A stretch of DNA of 47,492 bases from Armatimonadota bacterium (GTDB taxonomy: Bacteria > Armatimonadota > Fimbriimonadia > Fimbriimonadales > Fimbriimonadaceae). The first letter of the stretch is position 1, and each line of letters begins with the position of its first letter. The DNA lies in contig JAIUNY010000024.1 in the NCBI GenBank assembly GCA_020161505.1, forward strand, positions 1 through 47,492, read 5' to 3'. Positions 1 to 7,718 of the stretch are shown here, one piece after another. The notes beneath the pieces are model-generated. The model was not told the origin of the DNA, made no database searches, and saw nothing but the letters and a program-made list of their open reading frames with translations. The position numbers were made by a program, and so were the translations under genes.

Positions 1-1
1 G

Positions 2-421
2 GTCGATGTCACCGTTCCCCAAGGGATGGAATCTGGGAAGAAGCTGCGTGTCTCCGGCGGTGGGGGCAAGGGATCGAACGGTCGGGCGGGTGATCTTTAT
101 GTCATGGTCACCGTCCCAGAGGATCCAATCTTTCGACGCAAGGGGCACGATCTCGAGTTGGATCTCCCGGTCGACTATCTGGCCGCGGCCCTCGGCGGAG
201 AAGCCAAGGTTCCCACTCTGGAAGGCTCGGTGATCGCCCGGATTCCTGCCGGAAGCCAGTCGGGGCAAGTGCTTCGACTCAGAGAGAAGGGGCTCCACGG
301 CCCGGGCAAGTCGGTTGGTGACCTCCATGCCCGCATCCGGATCACCGTACCGAAGGATCTTTCCGAGAAGGAAAAAGAGTTGCTCGCCCAGATTCAGAAG
401 CAACGAGAAGCGCAATCATGA
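2..421 (+). CDS. DnaJ/CbpA-type co-chaperone, C-terminal part (5' end outside window)
   Basis: The visible 139 codons are the C-terminal substrate-binding region of a DnaJ-family (Hsp40) protein, which hands unfolded clients to DnaK in the cytoplasm. The open frame runs off the left edge. It shows the glycine-rich turn GGGGKGSNGRAGDLYV, the DPIFRRKGHDLELDLPV strand and the second beta-barrel domain motif EGSVIARIPAGSQSGQVLRLREKGLHG, followed by GDLHARIRITVPKDLSEKEKELL, which is diagnostic of DnaJ C-domains. The J-domain and any zinc finger lie upstream, so DnaJ and CbpA cannot be separated here. The stop overlaps the hspR start in an ATGA arrangement (418-421), the usual dnaJ-hspR coupling. 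Confidence 0.9.
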   Translation, partial: VDVTVPQGMESGKKLRVSGGGGKGSNGRAGDLYVMVTVPEDPIFRRKGHDLELDLPVDYLAAALGGEAKVPTLEGSVIARIPAGSQSGQVLRLREKGLHGPGKSVGDLHARIRITVPKDLSEKEKELLAQIQKQREAQS

Positions 422-822
422 GGAATCGAAAGCAACCCGTTTACATGATCGGCGTGGCCGCTGAACTTTGCGCGATCCACCCCCAAACCCTTCGGCAATA
501 CGAAAAGCTCGGGCTCGTCGTGCCTGCCCGCGTTGGGGCGAAGAATCGACTTTACAGCGAAGATGATATCGAGCGCGTTCGCCAAATCCAGCGACTCACC
601 CAGGAAATGGGGGTCAATCTGGCAGGGGTGGACATCATCCTCAAACTCCTCGACGATATGCAGGAGATGCAGACTGAGTTCGAATCTCAGTTCATGGAAT
701 TCGCCCGGGATGTTGAAATGAGGATGCAGGCGATGGTCGCGAACAGCAACGCCCCCGTGCGGCAAGACACTCCGCTGGTGCCGATGCCGGAGTTCAAGGT
801 TCGCCGACGGTTTACGCCGTAG
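418..822 (+). CDS. hspR: HspR-like MerR-family heat-shock repressor
   Basis: This 134-residue protein is a MerR-type winged-helix regulator of the HspR group, which represses the dnaK operon by binding HAIR inverted repeats and uses DnaK as co-repressor. Residues 8-75 hold the HTH: YMIGVAAELCAIHPQTLRQYEKLGL, then the wing with NRLYSEDDIERVRQIQRLTQEMGVNLAGV, which is close to the HspR consensus. A helical region (about 75-105) probably dimerises, and the tail is short and basic (KVRRRF). The gene starts within the stop of the preceding DnaJ-like gene, so the two are translationally coupled and HspR probably controls its own operon. The HAIR operator should lie upstream of the window. Confidence 0.92.
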   Translation: MRNRKQPVYMIGVAAELCAIHPQTLRQYEKLGLVVPARVGAKNRLYSEDDIERVRQIQRLTQEMGVNLAGVDIILKLLDDMQEMQTEFESQFMEFARDVEMRMQAMVANSNAPVRQDTPLVPMPEFKVRRRFTP

Positions 823-828
823 GCGAAC

Positions 829-1542
829 CTACATCCCGTACGTCCAAGGATTGCCCTTGGCTTGGATGATCTTGCCGTCGCGCACCATGACCCACTCCCC
901 GGCATCGAGCCCGAGGGCTTTCTTGGCGGAGATCTGCTGGATTCCGTTTTGCAGGCGAGCCATGCGGTTGCGCTCGACAAAGTGCGTGTCCACCAGGAAA
1001 GGGACCAGGCCGATTCCCTCGCCGATCTGGACCGTATCTGGTTCGCCGCCCGGGCCATAGATCATAGGATCGGACATCATCATCGCCCCTGCGCTGGTGC
1101 CGAAGAAGTTCACGCCCTTCCGCACGAGTCGCCCGAAAAGAGGCTTCAGCCAGCTTGCCTTCCAGCGATTCATGAACATTTCCTGGTCGCCACCTGGCAG
1201 CCAAATGCCGGCTGCGCCCTCAAGGATTTTCTCAGTCAAGGCCCGCTCGTTCTCGGTGATATCGACGTAGCTGACCAGCGTCACATTGCGTGCGCCGTTC
1301 TCCGCCAGAAGTTCAACCGAACCCGCGCCCCGCCACGGCTCCTCGCGCATCTGGCTGAGAACGACAATCGGGGCATCGCCCCCGCCGCAGGCGCCGATGA
1401 AGGCGACAACGACATCCGGCGTTGTGTCGCCGCCTCCCATCAGGAAGAGGCGACCAGATTGCGTCTCAATGTCCGGCTCGATCTCTTGGTGCTGCATCCC
1501 GACACTGGCGAACGCCAGACCCGCCACGAGAGAAGCAATCAT
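829..1542 (-). CDS. Secreted cyanophycinase-like peptidase (S51 family)
   Basis: A 237-residue peptidase S51/cyanophycinase-type serine hydrolase. A short hydrophobic N-terminus (MIASLVAGLAFASVG) looks like a signal peptide. The nucleophile is Ser150 in FFGTSAGAMMMSD, the oxyanion region is LPGGDQ (115-120), and His187 lies in LVDTHFVERNRMARL, the pattern used by cyanophycinases and related alpha-aspartyl peptidases. Known members release beta-Asp-Arg dipeptides from cyanophycin, but many secreted relatives have unknown substrates and no cyanophycin synthetase is seen here. Its ATG overlaps the stop of the upstream hydrolase gene (ATGA, 1539-1542), so the two form an operon. The fold assignment is firm; the substrate is not. 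Confidence 0.85.
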   Translation of the reverse strand: MIASLVAGLAFASVGMQHQEIEPDIETQSGRLFLMGGGDTTPDVVVAFIGACGGGDAPIVVLSQMREEPWRGAGSVELLAENGARNVTLVSYVDITENERALTEKILEGAAGIWLPGGDQEMFMNRWKASWLKPLFGRLVRKGVNFFGTSAGAMMMSDPMIYGPGGEPDTVQIGEGIGLVPFLVDTHFVERNRMARLQNGIQQISAKKALGLDAGEWVMVRDGKIIQAKGNPWTYGM

Positions 1543-2417
1543 CCGCGTGATCCTGTGGCTGGCCCGAGCTGATCGACCAGGAACTTGATCCCATCGTTCA
1601 CGGCCTCTGGGACGCCGGCGATCTGAAGATCGACTCCGTGATCCATCCCCTCGATCAAGCGCATCTCGTGCTTCACGCCTGCGGCCTTCAGAGCTTCGTC
1701 GAGACGCTGAGCCTGCATCACCGGGACAAGCTTATCGGCTTTCCCGTGGAGGGTGAAAACGGGTGCGGAGTCCTTGCTGACGTAACTCACCGGGCTGAAG
1801 GCAGCGGCATCCGGACTCTCAGGATCGTAAGCTTTTCCGATCACTTGCATCGACACAAACCCCGCGACGGTGCGATCGAAGTCCTTTCGCAGATCGGTCG
1901 GCCCGAAGATATTGAACACGGCTTTCACGCGGCTGGATTGATCGGGCAGAAAGGATGTTTTGGGATCCCAGGTGTCTCGGAATCCGAGCAACAAGGCGAG
2001 GTGCCCGCCTGCGCTTCCTCCGCTCGCACCAAATCGGTTGGGGTCAATTCCGTACTCCTTGGCGTTGGCTCTAAAGTACCGAACCGCGGCCTGCACGTCT
2101 TCGATCATCGCGGGCCACTTATGCTTCGGGCCCAGGCGATAGCTCACGGTTGCGCTGGAGAGTCCGGCTTCGCTCATCTGCTTGCAGAGCGCGGCCATTT
2201 CCGACCGTTGGCCTCCAATCCAGCCACCACCATGAATCACGATGACGAACGGGGCGGGAGTCGGCCCGGCTTGCTTGGCGGGGTAGAAGTCAGCTTGGAG
2301 GGCGGTCTCTCCCACGGTGTTGTAGGTGATCCCCGTTTTGACCTCCGCCATCGAGATCGCCGCGCCAAGGAAAATGTTGAGCCACATGCTGTCTATTCTG
2401 ACGTTCCGGCGGGCCAT
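1539..2417 (-). CDS. Secreted alpha/beta hydrolase (HSL/BD-FAE-type esterase)
   Basis: A 292-residue alpha/beta hydrolase of the hormone-sensitive-lipase/acetylesterase type. It carries the oxyanion motif VIHGGGWIGG near residue 60, the nucleophile motif GASGGSAGGH (Ser135), an acidic residue in LHGKADKLVPV and a histidine in EGMDHGVD. Such enzymes cleave acyl or aryl esters, often on carbohydrates. The N-terminus is basic and then hydrophobic (MWLNIFLGAAISMA), so export is likely. A second ATG at 2387 would start directly at the hydrophobic stretch; neither start has a strong ribosome site. It is divergent from trmD with only 47 bases between, and its stop overlaps the start of the S51 peptidase gene. 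Confidence 0.85.
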   Translation of the reverse strand: MARRNVRIDSMWLNIFLGAAISMAEVKTGITYNTVGETALQADFYPAKQAGPTPAPFVIVIHGGGWIGGQRSEMAALCKQMSEAGLSSATVSYRLGPKHKWPAMIEDVQAAVRYFRANAKEYGIDPNRFGASGGSAGGHLALLLGFRDTWDPKTSFLPDQSSRVKAVFNIFGPTDLRKDFDRTVAGFVSMQVIGKAYDPESPDAAAFSPVSYVSKDSAPVFTLHGKADKLVPVMQAQRLDEALKAAGVKHEMRLIEGMDHGVDLQIAGVPEAVNDGIKFLVDQLGPATGSRG

Positions 2418-2464
2418 CTGGTTGTGAAAACTCGCACTCTCCGGTAACCTGCCTCCTCGTCTCC

Positions 2465-3172
2465 ATGAAAATTGACTTCGTGACCCTCTTCCCCGAGATG
2501 GTGCTGCCGGCCACCGAGCACAGCATTCTCGCCCGGGCGTCGCGGGCCGGGGTTGTATCTTTTGGAGCTCAAAACCCGCGCGATTTCGCGCAGGACAAGC
2601 ATCGAACCGTCGATGATTCTTCGTACGGAGGCGGCCCCGGCATGGTCATGATGGCCCCGCTCATCGAGTCGGCTCTGAGTGCCTGCCAGCCTGAGCCCAA
2701 CACCGCGATCATCCTGACTGACCCGATGGGCGAAAAGTACACCCAAGCTCATGCCAGGGATCTCACACGGTTCGATCACCTGATCTTGATCTGTGGTCAC
2801 TACGAGGGCGTTGACGAGAGGGTTCGAACGCAGCTCGCCACTCATTGCTTCACCATTGGCGACTATGTTCTCACGGGAGGCGAACTTCCCTCGCTCATCA
2901 TTGCGGATAGCGTCGTGCGGCTTTTGCCTGGCGTGCTGGGCGATCCGGAAAGTCATCAGGACGACAGCCATTCCGACGGGCTCCTTGGCTTCCCCCTCTA
3001 CACCCGCCCCCTTGAGTTTCGGGGCGAAGCGGTACCAGACGTGCTCACCAGCGGAAACCACGCGGCGATTGCCAAATGGCGACGAACCCAGCAGCTCCAA
3101 CGCACCAAAAGTCACAGACCAGACCTGTTTTCCCGGGCCCATCTGCAGCCTGGTGACTCCGACCTGCTATAA
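2465..3172 (+). CDS. trmD: tRNA (guanine-37-N1)-methyltransferase TrmD
   Basis: A 235-residue SPOUT-family methyltransferase that puts the m1G37 mark on tRNAs reading CNN codons and so prevents frameshifting. It opens with [12 protein letters not shown], typical of TrmD. It contains the deep-trefoil-knot motifs [27 protein letters not shown] and [13 protein letters not shown], the catalytic-loop aspartate region in [10 protein letters not shown], and the C-terminal YTRPLEFRG ... PDVLTSGNH segment. Full family length. It is followed by rplS and lepB in the common trmD-rplS order, although a strong extended -10 promoter sits over its last codons and could serve rplS separately. Confidence 0.97.
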   Translation: MKIDFVTLFPEMVLPATEHSILARASRAGVVSFGAQNPRDFAQDKHRTVDDSSYGGGPGMVMMAPLIESALSACQPEPNTAIILTDPMGEKYTQAHARDLTRFDHLILICGHYEGVDERVRTQLATHCFTIGDYVLTGGELPSLIIADSVVRLLPGVLGDPESHQDDSHSDGLLGFPLYTRPLEFRGEAVPDVLTSGNHAAIAKWRRTQQLQRTKSHRPDLFSRAHLQPGDSDLL

Positions 3173-3173
3173 T
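3165..3173 (+). promoter_or_regulatory. Extended -10 promoter for rplS-lepB
   Basis: The sequence TGCTATAAT has a perfect TATAAT (3168-3173) preceded by TGn, as in extended -10 promoters, which need little or no -35 element. No good TTGACA is seen 17 bases upstream. It overlaps the trmD stop codon and lies about 79 bases before the rplS start, leaving a leader with a small hairpin (CTCC-TCCG-GGAG, near 3212-3223). Assigned from sequence match only. Confidence 0.5.
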
Positions 3174-3251
3174 CCTGCGTCACGACTCCTGGCCTCTGGG
3201 TTCATTGTGCGCTCCTCCGGGAGTTGCCCCCACGCCAGAATGGAGGCCCAC

Positions 3252-3605
3252 ATGGCAAACAAGCAAGCGATTTTACAAAGCGTCGGCGCTGAATACATGC
3301 GCACCGACCTGCCGGAGATCCGACCCGGCGACACCGTGCGAGCCCACGTTAAGGTTCGCGAAGCAGGAAAAGAGCGAATTCAGATCTTCGAAGGTCTGGT
3401 CATCGCGATGAAGAATGGCGGCGTGGCCCGCAACATCACCCTGCGCAAAGTGAGCAACGGTGTGGGCGTGGAACGAACCCTTCCCCTGCACAGCACCAAC
3501 GTGGCAAAGTTTGAAGTGATCCGCCACGGTAAGGTTCGCCGAGCCAAGCTCTATTACCTCCGAGACAAGGTTGGTAAGGCTGCGCGCGTCGCTGAGAGGC
3601 GATAG
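3252..3605 (+). CDS. rplS: 50S ribosomal protein L19
   Basis: A 117-residue ribosomal protein bL19, which sits at the 30S-50S interface. Recognisable segments are the N-terminal helix, the [14 protein letters not shown]-like strand (here [23 protein letters not shown]), [33 protein letters not shown] and the C-terminal [19 protein letters not shown]. The ATG at 3252 is chosen because GGAGG (3242-3246) lies five bases before it; an in-frame ATG at 3240 would precede that site. lepB follows after five bases, so the two are probably co-transcribed. Confidence 0.97.
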   Translation: MANKQAILQSVGAEYMRTDLPEIRPGDTVRAHVKVREAGKERIQIFEGLVIAMKNGGVARNITLRKVSNGVGVERTLPLHSTNVAKFEVIRHGKVRRAKLYYLRDKVGKAARVAERR

Positions 3606-3610
3606 TCGCG

Positions 3611-4588
3611 GTGGAATGGGTTTTCGGACAGATGCTGGCGCAAAGCCGGCCAAATGATCTCCTTTTTGCAATCGACCGCATTGCGCGGGTTCCGATCAGC
3701 ACGATTGTCGTGTTTGCAGGAGTTCTGACCCTCGTCCGATTGGCCCTCTTCCCCTATATTCGAAAGACCCCGATTCATAAGCGAACCGGGGTCTATTCGT
3801 TTGCTCGGGTGATCAACGACATCTCCGACGCGGTGCTCTATGCCGCCGTCGTGGTTTTCCTGCTCGTTCGACCATTCGGGATTCAAACGTTCTTTATCCC
3901 CAGTCCGTCCATGGTGGATACCCTCCGCGTGGGCGACTTCATTGTCGCGAACAAATGGGTTTACCGAACGAGCGATCCGAAGTTCGGCGACATTGTCGTC
4001 TTCAAGCCACCCAAGGAGGCGATCACGCCGGACATGGGTGAGCAAGATTTCATCAAGCGTTGCATCGGAGTGCCTGGCGACGTGATCGAAATCCGCGATT
4101 GGGAGCTGTATCGTAACGGCCAACCCGTGAACGAGGACTACAAGGTCATTAGCGACCGGAACGCTCAATACTTGTCGCCGCTTCCGAAGTCGGAGTGGGA
4201 GAGCAACAAGGATACGATGCCGAACTTCAAACTCGTTGAATACGGCGAACCGAAGTCTCCTCTGTATCCCCAAAAAGACGGCAAGGCGATTATCCCTCTC
4301 ATGTACCAATCGCAGTTCGGCGGTGGGATCAGCGTGAACGCTTGGGAACCTTCTTATCCGGTCGAGATCAACGACTGGGAGACTGCGGCGCAGCTGCCTC
4401 CGGTGGCGATTCCCGATGGGTACTTCTTGATGATCGGCGACAACCGAAACGGCTCGAAGGATAGCCGCTTCTGGGGTCTGGTGCCTCGGGCCAACATCGT
4501 CGGGAAGGCGGAAGTTGTGTGGCTCCCGATTAGCCGAGCCAAGCGTCTGACCAACCCCCACGCAAACGCCAAGCCAAGTCAGCCCTGA
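3611..4588 (+). CDS. lepB: Signal peptidase I with enlarged mid-region
   Basis: Type I signal peptidase, 325 residues with a GTG start (an in-frame ATG lies at 3632). It removes Sec and Tat signal peptides at the outer face of the cytoplasmic membrane. Two hydrophobic segments (about 29-48 and 72-88) precede the catalytic domain. The Ser-Lys dyad is Ser100 in IPSPSMVDTL and Lys149 in FIKRCIGVPGD; box E is GDNRNGSKDSRFWG. Between IRDWELYRNGQPV and the box-E region there is an insertion of roughly 100 residues rich in Pro, Tyr and Lys, longer than in most LepB proteins and probably a surface domain. The gene follows rplS after five bases. Confidence 0.95.
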   Translation: MEWVFGQMLAQSRPNDLLFAIDRIARVPISTIVVFAGVLTLVRLALFPYIRKTPIHKRTGVYSFARVINDISDAVLYAAVVVFLLVRPFGIQTFFIPSPSMVDTLRVGDFIVANKWVYRTSDPKFGDIVVFKPPKEAITPDMGEQDFIKRCIGVPGDVIEIRDWELYRNGQPVNEDYKVISDRNAQYLSPLPKSEWESNKDTMPNFKLVEYGEPKSPLYPQKDGKAIIPLMYQSQFGGGISVNAWEPSYPVEINDWETAAQLPPVAIPDGYFLMIGDNRNGSKDSRFWGLVPRANIVGKAEVVWLPISRAKRLTNPHANAKPSQP

Positions 4589-4610
4589 GATTGGTAAGAT
4601 CGGTTGCAGC

Positions 4611-4841
4611 ATGCAACCCCTTCTTGTCTCCCACTATCAGGCGAAGTGGAACGCGCACCATCACAGCGGCACGATTGTTCTCATCAGCCAGGGCGTTGAG
4701 TATCCGCTCCCCGCGATGCAGGCTCCAGAGTTTCATGCTCTGATCGACCTGCTCCGCAACGAGCGGCCCATCTACTTTGACCCCACTCACGGCGATATCT
4801 TCACCCGCAACGAGATGGTCGGCGAAGAGGAGATGGACTGA
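4611..4841 (+). CDS. Conserved-looking 76-residue hypothetical protein
   Basis: I do not recognise this 76-residue soluble protein. It starts MQPLLVSHYQAKWNAHHHSG and ends in an acidic tail (GEEEMD); there is no signal or membrane segment. It fits neatly between lepB (22-base gap) and the flavoprotein gene (8-base gap), with codon use like its neighbours, which is why I take it as real. The HHH and the regular alternation of hydrophobic residues suggest a small alpha/beta fold. Function unknown. Confidence 0.65.
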   Translation: MQPLLVSHYQAKWNAHHHSGTIVLISQGVEYPLPAMQAPEFHALIDLLRNERPIYFDPTHGDIFTRNEMVGEEEMD

Positions 4842-4849
4842 GAGAGCCG

Positions 4850-5884
4850 ATGAAAGTCGCGGTCGTCGGTGCCGGAATCATGGGGGCGAGCACCGCGCTT
4901 GCCCTGACCGATCGAGGCCATGAGGTCAAGATTTTTGAGCAGTTTCCTCTGCCTCACGCCCAGGGATCCTCCCACGGCGCCTCTCGGATCGTGCGCCGGG
5001 CGTACCCTGATGCTTTCTACACCGAGATCATGCTCGACGCCTATCCTCGGTGGGAAGTTCTCGATGAACGGCTCGGGGGTCAGGTGCTCTACGAAACTGG
5101 TCTGCTGTATGTTGGGGCAGATTCAAGTCTCGATGTGATTTCGATGCAAAAGGGGCTCGAAGCCTTGGGAGTCGAGCATCGAGTCTTGGATCACCGCCGG
5201 ATCGGGGAGGTGTATCCCGCTTTTCGCGCCGAGCCGGGAGAAGTGGGCATCTTGACACCAGGCGCGGGCTGGGTTTCCGCCGAACGAGCGGTCGCTGGTT
5301 CGCTACAGCTTGCCCAAGAGTATGGTGCCGTGCTGCACATTCAGTCAGTGGCCGATCCCGTGGCACTCATCCGTGAGTTCGATGCGGTTTGTATCTGCGC
5401 GGGTGGCTGGGCGAAGGATCTGTTTGGTCTTCCCCTCTCGGTGACTCTGCAAACCTTTGCCTATCTTGAGGTTGAAGCCCAGGGCCACGGGCCGGTGTGG
5501 ATTGAGGATGGCCCCCATGGCATCTACGGATTTCCCCCTGAGCCTGGGAGCAGTCGCGTGAAGTACGGCGTCCATTCACCTGGTGAAGAGATCAACCCGC
5601 GCCAAGAAAGCCGGCCCTTCTCGCCCGAAAAGTTGGAGCTTTTGAAAGACTTTGCCTCACGCCGCTGGGGGATCGAAAACCCGTTACCCGAACCGCAGGC
5701 GTGTCTCTACTCCAGCACCTCGAACATCGACTTCCTCTTTGGTGAAGCTGAATCAGGCGTATTTTGGGCATCGCCTTGCAGCGGGCACGGATTCAAGTTC
5801 GGCCCCTGGGTGGGGTCGCTCATGGCCGATTTTGTCGAGCAACGACAGCATCCACGAGACTGGCCTCGCTTCTATCACGCCTGA
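4850..5884 (+). CDS. Sarcosine-oxidase-like FAD-dependent amine oxidoreductase
   Basis: A 344-residue flavoprotein of the monomeric sarcosine oxidase/N-methyltryptophan oxidase family, which oxidises secondary amines and releases H2O2. The Rossmann motif is VAVVGAGIMGASTALAL at the N-terminus. SSHGASRIVRRAYPD matches the family's FAD-contact loop, ACLYSSTS carries a cysteine at the place of the covalent 8-alpha-cysteinyl-FAD residue, and CSGHGFKFGPWVG is the C-terminal FAD-binding signature. It is slightly shorter than typical members (about 370-390). A GAGAGA ribosome site lies just before the ATG. It is convergent with the dehydrogenase gene, with only six bases between them. The natural amine substrate is not evident. 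Confidence 0.88.
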   Translation: MKVAVVGAGIMGASTALALTDRGHEVKIFEQFPLPHAQGSSHGASRIVRRAYPDAFYTEIMLDAYPRWEVLDERLGGQVLYETGLLYVGADSSLDVISMQKGLEALGVEHRVLDHRRIGEVYPAFRAEPGEVGILTPGAGWVSAERAVAGSLQLAQEYGAVLHIQSVADPVALIREFDAVCICAGGWAKDLFGLPLSVTLQTFAYLEVEAQGHGPVWIEDGPHGIYGFPPEPGSSRVKYGVHSPGEEINPRQESRPFSPEKLELLKDFASRRWGIENPLPEPQACLYSSTSNIDFLFGEAESGVFWASPCSGHGFKFGPWVGSLMADFVEQRQHPRDWPRFYHA

Positions 5885-5890
5885 GAACTC

Positions 5891-6868
5891 TCACCAAGCG
5901 AGGACGCAAGTCGGGGGCTCGCGGTGGCCTTCCAGCAGTTGGTGATAGATCTCCGGCGCGGACTCCGCCGACTGGATATCCCTGATTCCCAGTGTGCTCA
6001 CGCGGCCATCCGCCATCATTTCCAAGGCGAGCTTGACGTCGTGCGGCTGGCAATCTCGCGGCAGGAGCAGACTTGCTTCCTTGAGAAACGCCGACTGATA
6101 GTTGAAATGAGCATCCCCTGGGTAGCTTCCCTGGAGGACGATCCGGCATCCTTGCTCCTCATGATCGGCCCACGTCCGCTCGCGACCGCAGGCGATCGCG
6201 TGATCAAGCACGACCCGTACACCGGTGCAATCGACAACAATATCAGCTCCGTCGGGCCAAAGATCCAAGACCGGTTCCGGCAGATTCCGCTCGACAACCG
6301 CCGTTCGTATGCCGGTCAGCCCCGCGATTTGTGCCCGCTCGGGAGATTGATCGAGCGCGAGAACATCCGCTCCAGATGCGGCGAAGGCTCGCGCCGAGAA
6401 CAAGCCAATGACTCCGAGACCAATCACGGCCACTCTCTCGCCGATGGTTGGCTGGGCCACCGAGGCGCCGCGCAACGCGATCGCCAGGAGCCGGGCCATC
6501 GCCGCATCGGCAAGACTGACTCCGGTCGGAAGTTCGCAGAGACTCTCCGTTGTTGCGATGGCATGCCCGCAGTGCCCTCCCCACATCCGGTCGATGCTCA
6601 CCTTTTGTGAGCCGCCGCAGTGGACCATCTTGCCGAGCCAAGCGGATTCGCCACCGATAACCTCGCCGACCATGGAGTAGCCGGGAACGAAGGGGAATGG
6701 CACGGAATCGGGTTGCTCACCCCGAATGCAACGGATTTCGGTGCCGGGACTGATCGCGGAAAACGACGTCTTGATGAGAACCTCACCCGGGTCGGGAGCG
6801 GGAAGCTCCACCTCGCGGATCTCCACTTCTCCGGGCGCGAGACAAGCAACAGCGCGTGAAACGGTCAT
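5891..6868 (-). CDS. Zinc-independent medium-chain dehydrogenase/reductase
   Basis: A 325-residue MDR-superfamily oxidoreductase with a GroES-like N-domain (PAPDPGEVLIKTSFSAISPGTEIRCIRGEQP, then FVPGYSMVGEVIG) and a Rossmann NAD(P) domain (GERVAVIGLGVIGLFSARAF, then an acidic DQSPERA at the end of beta-2, suggesting NAD). The usual catalytic-zinc ligands are not in place: the position of the first Cys reads SFSAISPGTE, as in BchC-like and other zinc-less MDRs, and the structural-zinc Cys cluster is absent. It may reduce or dehydrogenate a sugar or polyol. The neighbouring sarcosine-oxidase-like gene is convergent and so not in the same transcript. Confidence 0.82.
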   Translation of the reverse strand: MTVSRAVACLAPGEVEIREVELPAPDPGEVLIKTSFSAISPGTEIRCIRGEQPDSVPFPFVPGYSMVGEVIGGESAWLGKMVHCGGSQKVSIDRMWGGHCGHAIATTESLCELPTGVSLADAAMARLLAIALRGASVAQPTIGERVAVIGLGVIGLFSARAFAASGADVLALDQSPERAQIAGLTGIRTAVVERNLPEPVLDLWPDGADIVVDCTGVRVVLDHAIACGRERTWADHEEQGCRIVLQGSYPGDAHFNYQSAFLKEASLLLPRDCQPHDVKLALEMMADGRVSTLGIRDIQSAESAPEIYHQLLEGHREPPTCVLAW

Positions 6869-6880
6869 GGTTCAAAAAGA

Positions 6881-6916
6881 CTCCGGGGCCAGTCTATCCC
6901 AAGACTGGCCCCGGAG
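6881..6916 (-). terminator. Rho-independent terminator of the 243-residue protein gene
   Basis: A perfect 15-bp inverted repeat (CTCCGGGGCCAGTCT / AGACTGGCCCCGGAG) with a six-base loop. Read on the minus strand it is followed at once by TCTTTTTGAA, a U-tract, and it lies 20 bases past the stop of the gene at 6937-7668. It therefore separates that gene from the dehydrogenase gene starting at 6868. Confidence 0.9.
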
Positions 6917-6936
6917 CATGGAATTGAGGCGGTCGA

Positions 6937-7668
6937 TCAGTCGACGAGCTTCGTGACCATTTTGCCAGCCGAGGGCGGCATCATGGGGTTGAAGCTGACA
7001 TTTTGCATCTCAGCGATCATCTCAATGAGAGTCATGTCCTTGGAGTTCATCCACACGGTTCCCGTGACGCTCATGCCTTGGGAAGAGTCCAGTTCGGCGA
7101 ACACGTAGTCGATGCGATAGGCCGGGCGGTTAGCGCGGGTCTCGACGCCGACGTAGGTCCAGCGAGCCTTGGCGGATTCGAGGCCCTTGGCCTTGTCACC
7201 GGGATACTCCATTTCCCAGACTGTGCCTGGTTCGACAGTTCCGGTGGGGATCTTGCGGCTCATCATGCGAGCCATGCGCGGATCGCTCATCATGCTGTCG
7301 CCGCCCTCAGCCTTCACGAGGGTACCGTCGTGCTTGTAGACCATCTTGGCGGGCTTCTTCATTTGCTCCGCCGCATCGCCGAGCATGGCGGGATCCAGCG
7401 GCTGACCGCCGAGGAGGACATCGAACGCCGTCACCACGGTTTCCGACGTGACTGTTTCAGCATCGACGGCGACGGTCTTCTCGGTGGAACCCATCTTGAC
7501 TTCCACGTCCGGCATTCCCGAATTGGGATCGCCAGGAATGCTGATGGTGGTCGCATATTTGCGAACCGAATTAACTTCGGGTCTCTTGGAGAAATCGGCG
7601 GCATTCTGCGGTGCCATCACGAACATCGCAGCCAGCAGGGCGGAAAGGGCAGTTCCGGTGGTCATCAT
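6937..7668 (-). CDS. Secreted protein of unknown function (DUF6263-like lipid/solute-binding type not excluded)
   Basis: A 243-residue exported protein with a Sec-type signal (MMTTGTALSALLAAMFVMAPQNA). The mature part is rich in beta-strand patterns and contains GTVWEMEYPGDKAKGL, ARWTYVGVETRANRPAYRIDY and GMSVTGTVWMNSKDMTLIEMIAEMQN. This layout (treated ester-like 'total minus residual' repeats) resembles secreted beta-rich proteins of the DUF6263 kind, but I cannot place it firmly. It is flanked downstream by a strong terminator and upstream by a 50-base gap before the glycosidase gene stop, so it is probably monocistronic. Confidence 0.75.
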   Translation of the reverse strand: MMTTGTALSALLAAMFVMAPQNAADFSKRPEVNSVRKYATTISIPGDPNSGMPDVEVKMGSTEKTVAVDAETVTSETVVTAFDVLLGGQPLDPAMLGDAAEQMKKPAKMVYKHDGTLVKAEGGDSMMSDPRMARMMSRKIPTGTVEPGTVWEMEYPGDKAKGLESAKARWTYVGVETRANRPAYRIDYVFAELDSSQGMSVTGTVWMNSKDMTLIEMIAEMQNVSFNPMMPPSAGKMVTKLVD

Positions 7669-7718
7669 AGAATGATACTAGCACTCCCGGATTTTAGTTT
7701 CGCAGCCCCAGACTTTCC

